A stretch of 64,000 nt of DNA from Neckera pumila (lineage: Eukaryota; Streptophyta; Bryopsida; Hypnales; Neckeraceae): assembly GCA_963969595.1 (NCBI GenBank), contig OZ018416.1, positions 12,416,065-12,480,064 of the forward strand. Reading direction: 5' to 3'. The position numbers and the translations under genes are program-made. The notes under the pieces were generated by a model. The model saw nothing but the letters and a program-made list of their open reading frames with translations, was not told the DNA's origin and made no database searches. Positions within the stretch are counted from its first letter, which is position 1. Each line of letters begins with the position of its first letter. Of the stretch, positions 14,016 to 24,201 are shown in pieces.

Positions 14016-14808
14016 CGCGAACACGACAGCAGCTAACGCGACTTCATGACAGCAATGGCGATCATGAGCGCAGCACAATGGCGAGCAAATTCAAATGCAA
14101 CCAGCAATCTCGGCAACTCTGGTAGGGTTTAAGACTCAAAGCACCATTTTCTGGAAACTGGGACCGCGACTCATTTTCGTCACACGACTCCAGGAGCATT
14201 GACCTCTGTAATGTCACGTTCTGTAATATCACATCCTCTGCTTAAGGGTGACGCTCCCTTGTGGAGGGAACGTAGCGCTGCGCCAGGGAACGTGGACACG
14301 GGGAACGATGATATCGGGAAACTCGCTGTGCAGATTCGCACTCGGAAGCAACAGTTCCTTTCAGGAATTCGACGAAGCAGGAATTTTGCAAGGTGGGTCT
14401 AACAATCTTGACTCAGCTGTTGTGAAATTCGCTTCTAACGCAATATATTGTATGCAAATAGGAAGCGTTCCTGTTCTCCTTTGTGATTATGACATTGTGT
14501 CAAATTTGACCCGCCTATCTGAATTCTTTTGCATGTGATGTGTGTTTGGACGGGAACGGTTTGTATGCTCTCGCTTGAACGTCCTGAGCTGTAGAAATTC
14601 ATCCGGAGGAGACTTGAGAATGAAAATCAATTGCATTGCCAAAGCCTAAGTGGATCAGGTTGGGATCCGTGACTTCTGCTCTTTTCTGATTGTTTGCTCT
14701 CGCTTGAACGTCCTGAGCTATAGAAATCGGGAGGAGATTTGATAAGGAATTGAGTGTGTGGCCACACCCTAATGGATTAGGGTTTGGAGTTGTTTCCTTG
14801 ACCGAAAA
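14016..14808. promoter_or_regulatory. Divergent upstream region with telo-box motifs and a tandem duplication
   Basis: This 793-bp interval separates the minus-strand POD1-like gene from the plus-strand SR45-like relic. TAGGGTTT occurs at 14123-14130 and TTAGGGTTT at 14778-14786; telo-boxes are common in plant promoters and leaders of housekeeping genes. A segment beginning GCTCTCGCTTGAACGTCCTG at 14568 recurs at 14696, so there is a diverged tandem duplication with a 128-bp period immediately before the SR45-like start. No TATA box is convincing. Confidence 0.45.
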
Positions 14809-17098
14809 ATGGCAAAACCTGCTGAGAAACCTAGAGCGACATCGCCATCAGTTACCACAGGATCCTCCTCTTACACGGGTTCATCGTCAGCATCAGGTCG
14901 AGGTCGAGGTCTCGATCATCTTCATCTTCTGGAAGTGATATCTCGAGGAGTAGGACTAAGTGCTCTGAATTTTATCTTAATCAAGCCAAATTTTGTGCAT
15001 TTTTCCTGGACAAGTTGGATGAATGTGCTCTGGCTTTCAGTAAGTTCCGGAAAAAGTATCTCTAGGAGGTTGAATATTTTCGAGTAAGGAACGGTTCTTC
15101 AGGAGATCATTTAGGTTTCGTTTGTGACTTGTTTGGGGCTTAACATGTACTATTTTGTTGTTTACAGTTTTCTTGTTCACTTTGCTCTTTCTAAGTTTGA
15201 GAGAATGCATCACCTTATCCTCTTCACATTCATCCTTTCCGGGTGTCCAAGCTAGGGACAAGGGAGAAGTGAACCTCAATTGAGATCATCGTCACCCCCA
15301 CCCAAGAAATTTCCTCCAGTAAAGTGAGCAGTTCGTTAAATCCATCAGTGCAGATTGTTTCCGATATAGCAAAGAGAGCTCGTCATCGGCAGCTGATTCT
15401 TAGACCTGATTGTATTTCTCTTTTTTGAATGCACATCATTTTGTGAACTTCATAACATTCAGTAGCCTTCAGAGAGGCTGTCTTTCCCTCTCTGGAGTCC
15501 TCATCCACAAAATTCATCCCTACATATTTAATGTAAGTTTGAGTACCAAAGTAGTGCCAGTACATTGTAATATGTTTCATTTTCTTTTGTTAACTTGAAG
15601 ACCAGACATACAAATCAACCAATGTTTCTAGAAAAAAATGTTGGCAAAGAATCCAATGTGTAATGCATTACAACAATTTGCAATCAATAACATATTTTGG
15701 ATTTTCAAGTGAGAAAAAAACTCTATATATATCCATGGGGAGGTAGGAGGTAGAACAACCCATGTGGAATAAATAAATTAGAGTTTGTAGTTTCGCAAGC
15801 ACATAGTTAAGTCAAAAACAAAGAATTGTGTTAAAAGTAGAATTTCATACCTCATTTATGCATAGTAGAATAACTTTTCTCAACAAACTTTGAACTAAAA
15901 AAAGTTATTTTACTATGCATAAATGAGGTCTAAAATTCTACTTTTAACACATTTCTTTGTTTTTGAGTTAACTATGTGCTTGAGAACTACAGATTCTAGT
16001 TTATTTATCCCACATAGGTTGTTCTACCTCCTACCACCCCATGGGTATATGAAGAGCTTTTCTTGTCACTTAAAAACACAAAACATGAATGACAATTACA
16101 TCAAAGTGATGTAACTCAAGAATTGAGATAATTTATCTCTATAAATTGATTGCCATTTTGAATAAGTTTGTTACTTTATTTACAATTTTATTCAAAGTAC
16201 TTCATTTGTCATTGATCCCAATGGGTAGCTGAGACCTTGTAATTGACCCAGGAACCCAGTTGAATTCTGACAAATTTCGCCAAGTGTCTTTGTAGTTACT
16301 GATTTGGTGTGGAATATACCACATCATTCTGTCTGGGGAAGGCAATACCAGTACTGCTACTAAATGTAATGTTATCAGCTTATTTGTGCATTTATCTTTG
16401 TGCACATTTTGAATCTCAAGAAACTATGCACTCCAACTCCCGAGTCTACTGTATTGCATGTTGGTCGTCTTACTCGGAATGTGAATGAGGTGCATCTGAA
16501 AGAAATCTTCGGTATATGTGCTGAGCCCTTCTCTTTCTCCTTGGCGTGAATTTAATAGTGTGTTTAACTCTTAAAGGACGGACTGGTAGCCGTGAAAATC
16601 ATGTATTGTGATTCCGTGTGACATCATCTACTTTGAAAAAGCCTAATGTATTCATTGGAAGTCAAAGAACTGTTGTAGATCTTTCCTTCCCACTCCTAAT
16701 ACCGAGGATGAAAAGTTGCACTTCTGTCCTATAGGAAAAGATTCTTTGTCATTCAAAGGACGCAGAACGTCCTTGTTGGCGTTCAAGGGTTAAAATCTTT
16801 ATTGTCTGCTGCATTACACTGCTCGGAGTCTCCGGGTTTTTTTGGGCGAAATTTCGCATTTGTCAGACTGTTTCAGCCTATCAGACGCCCTCCCTCCAGA
16901 TTTGCTCCAGTGGTTTGAAGGCTTCTGGTGACACTTGTCCAAAAAAAAAACACTGTTCGGAGATCATAAGAAATTGGGCTAGCAAACTGTATTGATATAT
17001 GTCTCCCCATTTGTTATAATTATGGAATGAATACACACTGGCATGGTGCAGGAATTTATGGGGATGTCGTTAATGTAGAGCTGGCTATAGATTGTAGT
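14809..17098 (+). pseudogene. SR45: SR45/RNPS1-like splicing factor, truncated and frameshifted
   Basis: The start at 14809 reads MAKPAEKPRATSPSV, like SR45 N-termini. The serine-rich reading continues to about 14890, but the arginine-serine stretch (RSRSRSSSSSGSDISRSR) is in another frame, so a frameshift lies near 14870-14905. A strong donor follows at about 15037. A second exon near 15255-15330 carries RSSSPPPKKFPPVK. The RRM begins at 16421-16511 (TVLHVGRLTRNVNEVHLKEIF) and continues, phase-correct, at 17052-17098 (IYGDVVNVELAID). The remaining RRM exons (expected NLPRGxGYVEF) and the C-terminal RS domain are absent before the mobile element at 17.3 kb. SR45/RNPS1 proteins bind the exon-junction complex and regulate splicing. 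With both the frameshift and the loss of half the RRM, this copy cannot make a normal protein. Confidence 0.8.
15702..16075. mobile_element. Foldback (palindromic) element in an intron of the SR45-like relic
   Basis: The left arm runs from TTTTCAAGTGAGAAAAAAAC to about 15880 and the right arm is its reverse complement ending TCTTGTCACTTAAAA. The arms share CCATGGGGAGGTAGGAGGTA, GAACAACC, and CATTTATGCATAGTA with few mismatches, and only a few bases form the loop around 15890. It carries no ORF. The fold of roughly 370 bp is typical of a MITE or foldback element. Confidence 0.75.
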
Positions 17099-17200
17099 GT
17101 AAGTCTTCTATTTTCTATTCTTACATGTTGCGGATAAAATTTATGGCTTTCCATTGAAGAGGCCACTTTCTATTATGCTGGCTTCTTTCATTACACAAAA

Positions 17201-17289
17201 TAGTGAAATTAGATTGCCCCACACTAATTTCTCATATCTAACACTTTCAAACATGGTCAACTATAGTCTGGGGCAACCTAATTTCACTA
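17201..17289. repeat. 26-bp inverted repeat hairpin
   Basis: TAGTGAAATTAGATTGCCCC at 17201 is matched by the inverse complement ending at 17289 (GGGGCAACCTAATTTCACTA), with only about two mismatches over 26 bp and a loop of about 37 nt. It lies between the last SR45-like exon and the HUH element, so it may mark an insertion or deletion junction. Confidence 0.6.
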
Positions 17290-17716
17290 TCTACTGAGAA
17301 GATGTTGTCACCCTTGGGAAAATGGCCCCCATCCCTGCCATTGATATAGCAGGAGTTCCATCCCTACCATTGATCTGAGTCACTACCTACACCAAGGGCT
17401 GTCGATGTCCCGATGGTGGACTGTCCACCACCGTCGATAGTTATGGTTGCTGACTTGCGCACCTCTCCAGATTCCCCTCCGGCCTCCGTCGCAAGCGTCT
17501 CTATTGCATTGATCTCCCAGAAGCTTGATGGGCATTCTTCCCACGACCAGCTGTCGTATTGCTCCCGCAGTACGAACTTCGTGTCCTGGTTTGGCGTCTG
17601 TGGAGTGGGTTCGGTTTTTGTGATCTTCATCCCGTTCATTGAATTCTTGGGAAGAGTCATGTCCCTGCAAATTTTTTTGCAGTACACACAAATTTCCGTC
17701 GTTGATTGTTTGTTTT

Positions 17717-17810
17717 GTCAATGGCGATCCAGCTTTCCCATTTGCTATGTCAATGGCAATCCTGCTTTCCCGTGTGCTCTGTCAATGGCGATCCCGTTTC
17801 TGAATATGAC
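17717..17810 (+). repeat. Three 31-32-nt tandem repeats
   Basis: The motif TGTCAATGGCGATCC begins at 17717, 17749 (one mismatch) and 17780, giving periods of 32 and 31 nt. The intervening CAGCTTTCCCATTTGCTA-like segment is also repeated. Confidence 0.75.
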
Positions 17811-17885
17811 GTGCAGCTGCTGCAGAAAATATGGGTTGCTCTGAAAATCCAAAAATTCTTGGTTTTTTACTTTGTGAAAACATGT

Positions 17886-18209
17886 GTTGCGAAAAGGGAG
17901 GAGTGCCGTGTTTGTTGTCTTGATCCTGTCGATGGAGTTCTGCTGCATACTCACTTCACAACGAATTTTTGTCAATTATGATGCTATTTCGCAGGTTGTG
18001 ACTGCGACGCGGATCTCATGCGCCAAATCTTTTGTATTCTGAATAGTGTTGCGAAAAGGGAGGAGTGCCGTGTTTGCTGTCTTGATCCCGTCGATGGAGT
18101 TCTGCTGCATACTCACTTCACAACAAATTTCTGTCAATTCCGATGTTGCTTTGCCGGTTGTGACTGCGACGCGGATCTCATGCGCCAAATCTTTTGTATT
18201 CTGAATACC
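17886..18209 (+). repeat. Tandem duplication, two units of 162 bp
   Basis: The unit beginning GTTGCGAAAAGGGAGGAGTG occurs at 17886-18047 and again at 18048-18209, with a small number of substitutions. The 162-bp period equals 54 codons, so any protein read through it keeps frame. One difference turns a sense codon of the minus-strand reading into a stop in the first unit. Confidence 0.9.
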
Positions 18210-18358
18210 CAAAAATTTTGCGTTTTTTAATCTGTTAAGCACTGAGTTCTGTGAAGGGAGGACTGCGGTGGGTTGCACGTCCCTGCATACTCTAAAGACT
18301 TCCTCTACCCATATCGCAGGCACTGTAAGGAGGTGCCCGTGCAGGCACATATTGGAAA

Positions 18359-19552
18359 ATGACACGTACAGCTGTTTCCCAAGGTGCTCAAGTCCGTAGT
18401 AGCGGGAACAAGCCTTTAGGCATAATAAACAATACTGCAAAACCTGCAAGGACAAAAGCACCTGCATTACCTGCACAAATGAATTTGAGCAGTCCTAAAC
18501 CACAGTCTCTTCCAGGGCACCCTTTTGCACAGAGCATTGCGAAGGACCCACCTCGTCAAAGAAAACATGCTCCTCCAAAGTCCCCAAGGAAGAGACCACT
18601 TGTACCTCCTAAACAATTGGATCTGAGCATCACCATTTCTGTGGGGAGCTCCGACATTCCCTTGGAATATTTAAAGAAAATGGAACACTTTCTGGAGACA
18701 GAGTGCATCAGCGGACTTTGTGCCATTGACAGAGGCGGGGCACTTTGCAGATTGCACATCCAGATGGTGTGCCGTATTCTGGCTACTTTTGCTGCTGTTG
18801 TGAGCAAACGCATTAAGACTCACCTTGGATGGGATAACCCTGCCTTAGCTCCAATGGGCCACCATATTCTAAGTAAAACGCTTAGAAACACTGGTCTTCA
18901 CACATTCGTTGGCATGCTAGGATATTGCATAAAAGACAAAGGGGAAGATCATTTTGATGTAGTCCACCACAATGTGACCTCACAGCAACTTGTAGAAGGC
19001 GTTGAGGAGTATGTCAAACATGGTACTCCGTTTGCCAAGAACCAGGTAATTTTAATCCATAAGAACCTCATTGAAAGGGCCGCCACTTTTTGCAGGTACA
19101 AATTAAAGAAACAGCTAGGAAGTACACTTCCTGGCACAACTCTACCCATACTACAATCCAGTCAGTTCATTCCTTCGGCTTCATGGGTTCTACCTGCTCG
19201 CCAAGGTGGAATGGAGTACACTAGGGCGTCATCACTGTGGAGGTGTATGATGGAACCAGACTCCTTGACCATGGACGATGTCACACAGATATTTTTTGAG
19301 CACACCAATCCTGGGTTGCGGCTTGCAGACTTGGGACGACAGAGACTGGCGACAGTCTTGAACAATGCTCGTGAAGGTGTGCCATCCGACTATGCAGTAC
19401 CAGGTTCTAGTTTCTACCCCTACTCTTCAAATGGTAATCATTCTCAATCTTCGAGGAATTTCTGTAAGTACCTCATGTTAATGTATTCACTATTTTCTCA
19501 TTCATCAATTTCGTTGCTCGCAGGTATTGTTCTAGGTGATACAAGCCAGTAG
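18359..19552 (+). CDS. Rep-like HUH endonuclease of a mobile element (possibly replitron-like)
   Basis: The frame is open from ATG at 18359. A good intron (GTAAGT at 19464 to GCAG at 19523, 60 nt) keeps frame and gives 377 codons; without splicing the frame also stays open to the TAG at 19550-19552. Residues 1-85 are Pro/Lys-rich and disordered. Then come three features in Rep order: motif I-like LDLSITISV (87-95), an H-hydrophobic-Q motif in RLHIQMV (His133, Gln135), and YCIK (Tyr189, Lys192), matching the YxxK catalytic motif of single-tyrosine HUH nucleases. Such proteins nick and join single-stranded DNA in rolling-circle replication or transposition. No helicase domain is visible, which argues against Helitron and CRESS virus Reps. 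After the TAG, the same frame reads TDDVVLLEDSEDDAEP, an acidic tail, so the stop may be recent. The family assignment is inference from motifs. Confidence 0.5.
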   Translation: MTRTAVSQGAQVRSSGNKPLGIINNTAKPARTKAPALPAQMNLSSPKPQSLPGHPFAQSIAKDPPRQRKHAPPKSPRKRPLVPPKQLDLSITISVGSSDIPLEYLKKMEHFLETECISGLCAIDRGGALCRLHIQMVCRILATFAAVVSKRIKTHLGWDNPALAPMGHHILSKTLRNTGLHTFVGMLGYCIKDKGEDHFDVVHHNVTSQQLVEGVEEYVKHGTPFAKNQVILIHKNLIERAATFCRYKLKKQLGSTLPGTTLPILQSSQFIPSASWVLPARQGGMEYTRASSLWRCMMEPDSLTMDDVTQIFFEHTNPGLRLADLGRQRLATVLNNAREGVPSDYAVPGSSFYPYSSNGNHSQSSRNFCKYLMLMYSLFSHSSISLLAGIVLGDTSQ

Positions 19553-19916
19553 ACGGACGATGTTGTCTTGCTTGAAGATAGTGAAGACGATGCAGAGCCT
19601 ACAGGACGCAGTAGTTCCCCCCATCTACTGACAAAAATGCTCCCATGTTCATTCTTGTTGTGTATGGTGACCGCGACAATCTAAATGATTTGTTGCTGTA
19701 GTTGTGAAGATGTCGGCAGTAGTTATGACCAAGGAGAACAATTTTGAGAAGCTAGTGCATTTCTTGTAGATGATAGTACTGTTCATTGGGTTTTAAATCC
19801 CATTCATTTAAGAAATCATTTAAATTTTTAATTTCTTCAATATTTGAGGCCACTAGAACATGTGTGTGACTATCCACTCAAAAGACAGTGCACAACTATT
19901 TTGTGTAGAAAGAATT

Positions 19917-20418
19917 GGAGCCCTCAATGGGATTGTGAATGAGGGGAATAGGGGAACAAGGGCCGGATTTTATTTTATTTTTAAAATTTTTAAAATTCTT
20001 TTAAAATTCTTTTTTTTTTTTTTGCCTGCCAGCAAATCGGAGGGCTTAGACAACGTTGTACAGTGCATTTTTTTAATTTTTTTAATATTTAAAAAAATAT
20101 AAAATAATTAAGTTTAAAAAAAAGCAAAATTGCAAAATTTCACAATCTGATGTGGCACCATGGCCACCACATCAGCACGCTAGTTTGAAATTTTTTATTT
20201 TATTATTATTTTATTTTTATTTTAATATTTATTTTAATACTTTTTATTATTATATTATTATATTATTATTATTGTTATTATTATTATATTTATTTTTTAA
20301 AATTTAAAATTTTTCTTAAAGGAGGGATTGCTGTTCAGGAACAAGGGCGTTCCCCTCAAAGGGGCTGCCACCACTCTGAGGGGAACTCTCAAAGGGAAGC
20401 AACCCTTTTGAGGGTCCC
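19917..20418. mobile_element. MITE with TIR GGAGCCCTCAATGGGATT
   Basis: The left end GGAGCCCTCAATGGGATT pairs with the right end AACCCTTTTGAGGGTCCC. The interior is very AT-rich, includes an ATT/TTA microsatellite-like run at about 20180-20300, and holds GATGTGGCACCATGGCCACCACATC near 20150, a palindromic core like those in the CATTAGAG family elsewhere in the window. Confidence 0.55.
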
Positions 20419-22580
20419 AATTTTTTGTAATGATTTTCTTTCTCTCTATCCCTTTCCATTCCTAAGCTTGTGCAGATTTGCAACTATACAATAGTAGATA
20501 TTTTATTGTTAGGCAAATGTTAGCAGCATTAGAAGTACTTATCAATGAGCAATTTAACTACATTGCATTGCTTCCATGTGTTGTATAAATTGTAAGTGTT
20601 TTGGTTTTAGAGGGATTGTTCTATTCATGGTCATAGGAATACATTTGACGTTCTGATGATACAATGAGCAAGTGAATTTACCCAAAGGATATGGTTCAAA
20701 ACAAGAATTGATGTTGAAAAAGCATTGTTGCATATGGACGAGGTTTATGATCTTTGCTACTAGGACTAATAGAGTTTTAGACATTTTAGTCTCAATAGAT
20801 TGATCCTAAGCAAAACTTCTAAAACTTGATGACAGCACACGTAGAATTTTTTTGTACATATATATTTAAATTACCTAGTTTAAGTAGGGTAATTAAACTC
20901 CGGCTTGTCCATTTCGATAATTATATAACATGACAAGTTGAACGACTGTGCATAGGTAAGAAAAAACTAGCAAGACACATTGTAATCTGAGACTATGGAT
21001 AATGTAACAATCAACATTATGTGGATTATTAATTTAAAAAAAAAACAGGATATTCTTGTTTGATTGCAAGGTGTGTTTTGATTGTTGATTGTCTTGCATT
21101 GTGCATTTGTTTATTCTGGTTCAAAGACTCTATTCCTAAAAAATAATAATCTTCATACTGATAGAGCTAACTTTCTTCAATTTATGATTTTGTGGGTGAT
21201 TCTCTAGGGCCACAAGTCTTGTTCTTATTTGGGATGCCCTATCAGATTTTTATTTTTATCTTTTTAAAAATTAATTAATTTTTTTTTAAATTTATACTTT
21301 GGAGATGTTGGTCCAAAGCCTAGGAACCCTCTTCAAGTCCCAAATTTTCTCTAATGGAGTTGTGGAATATGTGGAATGAGATGTGGAATATTCCACATAT
21401 TCTTGTAGTTGTGGAATATGTCTACTAGAATGTTATTTTCAAAAATACTTTTTCATTATATATATTTGATAGAGTTTGGTAAATTGAGTTGATTTTGATT
21501 TTGATTTTGATTTTAGTACTTTATTTTAACTAATGTAACATTAAGAGTAACTGTGGTCAATTATGTGATTGTAGGAATAGAAATGTGTAATAAAATTGGA
21601 AAAAACTAATATAAGTAGTACTCTTTAAATATATTCAATAAATATGCAATCATTCAATAAATATGCAATCAATTTAATAAATTAGTGTGAATATATGTAT
21701 ATATACATTATGCATAAAAAGGACATGCATTTATTTTTGACATATAATAATACATATAGATTACAATTTATAGGTAGTAGTTGAAACCAATGAAAAACCA
21801 AAACATAAAATTAAGCCCTTAAAGGAAGATTCAATAAGCATGGACTACATAGAGTTTTTACAAAAATACAAGCTACACTAATAAATCTACTCCAAGAACA
21901 AAATAATGGTAAAATAAAAACAAAATGGATATAACTTGCAATTGTTGAACAATCATTGTAGCAAGAATAGTAATCTAATTACCAAATAGAATCTATAAAC
22001 AAACCAGATACGATAGAATAACCCAATGCGGTCACTGATCCAATTCCGACATCTATTAGACCTCCCATTTGCATCAATCACCCACCCATTACTACAATCA
22101 TAGCAACCCTTTAGCATCATGACAAGGCACTTGGAGAGGGGACACGTCACAGTGCGGTTTAGCAATGGACTATCTATGCTTTGTCAATTAGGTCCCAACA
22201 AACTTTGAAAAATCGTAGAAAATTCATTTCTTGTAAATAATAATGTCTTGATTCTATTTGAAAAATATTTCTCTCAAACTTCTCAATTTCAATTGAAAAA
22301 TACATGAGTTGACAAATAGCTTCTCCAAGGTACCTAAATAACAAATCTACTTGATAGTAGCTAGGCATATTTACTTTATTTTCTCAACAAGAGTCTTAAA
22401 GTGAATATAGCAATTGAGGGCCTATTTGTTCCTATAGAACATCCAGCTCCAACATCCAAAGTCCATCTTTTGTTGTAAGACAACTATTTCCATGCCATCC
22501 TATTAGTAGAGTCATTTCTTGAGTTATCTTGAGCCCATTTTGTCTCTAATTTGAGATCTATAAGATGTCAATAATTTGTT
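20419..22580. other. AT-rich intergenic region
   Basis: No gene is supported. There is a short palindrome GTGGAATATTCCAC near 21380-21397, a GATTTT microsatellite at about 21489-21513, and duplicated AATAAATATGCAATCA at 21641-21670. Confidence 0.6.
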
Positions 22581-22979
22581 TTATGCAATGGGTGGTTCAA
22601 CATCTTCATAACTGTAATCAGTCAAAGGTGGCTCTATAATTTCAGGAGGTTTATCCTCCCATGGCGTATAATAAGGTTGTTGATAATCATCCCAAAACAA
22701 AGGTGGAAGAGCAAAGGATGGCTCTGGTGCTTGTATAGGTGATGGAATTGGATCTGGAAAAAGATACACATAGTTTGTTGAGTTGGACTTTTGGCTATAA
22801 TCAATACCTGGAGTACGTCGAAGGAAAGGATGATTGCGTTCAGCTGCCGGAGTCATCCTTAATTTAAAGGCAAAATTACCATCTAAGAATTGAAATGCAG
22901 GAGGTGACAATGGGCCCCATTTCCTATTATGGTTCTTCCTACAACAAGCACCCCTTTTTGCCCCTGCACATGCTCTCAT
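22581..22979 (-). CDS. Unassigned 132-codon proline-rich ORF
   Basis: The frame from ATG at 22979 to a stop at 22581 is open in otherwise stop-rich AT-rich sequence. The N-terminus is basic and Cys-containing; the C-terminal half is rich in Pro, Tyr and acidic residues (PDPIPSPIQAPEPSF, then PPEIIEPPLTDYSYED). I do not recognise it. It could be a small gene, the tail of a decayed transposon protein, or a chance frame. Confidence 0.25.
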   Translation of the reverse strand: MRACAGAKRGACCRKNHNRKWGPLSPPAFQFLDGNFAFKLRMTPAAERNHPFLRRTPGIDYSQKSNSTNYVYLFPDPIPSPIQAPEPSFALPPLFWDDYQQPYYTPWEDKPPEIIEPPLTDYSYEDVEPPIA

Positions 22980-23682
22980 TCAACACAAAAATTTCATTCA
23001 ATTTTGATGGTTAGAAAAGTAAATTCAATCTAAAACTAATACACATTGACCTCTGAAAATCGTTTAGGTACTCCAAATTTCCAAAAATGTGAAGAAGTGT
23101 TCTAATTAATTCTAAAGAAAATTCACTCTCTAAGCAAATTGCTCTTGCCACCACTGAGTGCAAATCAACATTAACCTGCTTTTGTGAACCTTCCACATCA
23201 CTACATTCAAATATACCAATAACTCATGTCTTTCCCATTGCATAAGAAGGGACACATGAATCACTCATGCATATCATACCTTTAAAGCAAATGTGATGAA
23301 AAACATACATGAATAAATCTAGCTTGTTCAATTATTGAAAAGGCTTTGTAGAAGAGTCTATCCCCTGTTTAATTGCATATCAAGAAGAGAGTCCTCACTC
23401 ATACATCAAAACCACAGACATTCAACAAATCTTTGAAAAAATGTGCACAATTAATGCTTGGATCCACCTTTAAATTCTTTTTGTCATGGCTGCATATAAA
23501 CAATTTTTGTGAGGCACGACAACTCCATCAAATATTACTTTTTCTTTCCAAAATAGAACATCGATCTGATATCAAATGATGGAAATTCTTTAGATCACTA
23601 ACTTCTACGAAAAAATTCATATTTTTAGACACTAAGTTTGCACTGGCACCGGATGTGAGCCCTCAGTAATACTGAAGATTAA

Positions 23683-24201
23683 TCAGTGTAGCTCACCTGA
23701 GTAGTGGTAGTAGGCACAGTCACTACAGCCTTCATGCTCTTCCATTTGGTCGACGAAGCGAAGTCGAGTGGAAGAGCGAGACCTGGGTGGATCTGTATCC
23801 TTGTCCGCCATTTGTCTGAGCAGGTCCATTGACATCAACACCCCTCCAAAAGTTAAAAGGGATGCAATGACAACACAGCCAAACTTGAAAAACAGCTGAC
23901 TGCTTGCATACCCCATTCTTCAATCACTGGTAGAAACTTAGAATACCAGTAACGTTCATATGCATTGCTTGATATATAGAAACAAGCAGCTATCAACTAC
24001 ATGAGGCTGTGGCCCTTGCTTCCGCAGATACATCACAAACACCGGCTTGCTTTTCGCACATTCCCACTCAAGCTTCCTCACATTCTCTATCGATGTAACT
24101 ATTGTTACTACTGTACATGCAGAACCTCCTTCCCTGGCTTCAGTCCAGAGCCGACAAAGCAACTGCCTAGCAACCATTTCCAGTCTAGGCCTAGAACGTG
24201 A
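23683..24201 (-). other. Unassigned gene fragment, two possible minus-strand exons
   Basis: Minus-strand frames 24177-23956 (MVARQLLCRLWTEAREGG start) and 23916-23683 are open in a locally GC-richer island (23650-24900). The second ends before a good GTGAGC donor and contains a hydrophobic stretch (CVVIASLLTFGGVLMSM) followed by a charged region. A third frame at 24864-24622 is also open. These might be exons of an unrecognised membrane protein or its relic; no domain was identified. Confidence 0.2.

Larger units (their letters stand above)
17364..18476 (-). other. Antisense open reading strand of the HUH element, interrupted
   Basis: On the minus strand 18476-17976 is open for 166 codons. 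After one stop the same frame continues to 17745, and shorter frames (17721-17383, 17687-17364) follow. The reading includes LHGHLLTVPAIWVEEVFRVC and two copies of a block starting IQNTKDLAHEIRVAVTT, with hydrophilic composition that looks more protein-like than the opposite strand, which is Cys-rich here. An ATG at 18351 is only 8 nt from the plus-strand ATG at 18359. It may be a second element-encoded protein; no family is recognised and it may be chance. Confidence 0.25.
17300..19900 (+). mobile_element. Mobile element with a Rep-like HUH endonuclease; ends not defined
   Basis: The extent is approximate. The element is judged from a Rep-like ORF (18359-19552), an upstream region with two sets of short tandem repeats, and less AT-rich composition than the neighbourhood. 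It sits exactly where the SR45-like gene loses its remaining exons. No terminal inverted repeat or target duplication was identified. A hairpin with arms GGTGGAC/GTCCACC lies near 17410-17430, and a direct repeat CATCCCT(G/A)CCATTGAT occurs twice near 17331-17372. Rolling-circle or peel-and-paste elements often lack terminal inverted repeats, which would fit. Confidence 0.45.

Noticed and set aside
17413..17844. 143-codon plus-strand ORF
   Set aside because: Its C-terminal part is generated by the 32-nt repeats and Cys-rich readings; the opposite strand looks at least as protein-like and no family is recognised.
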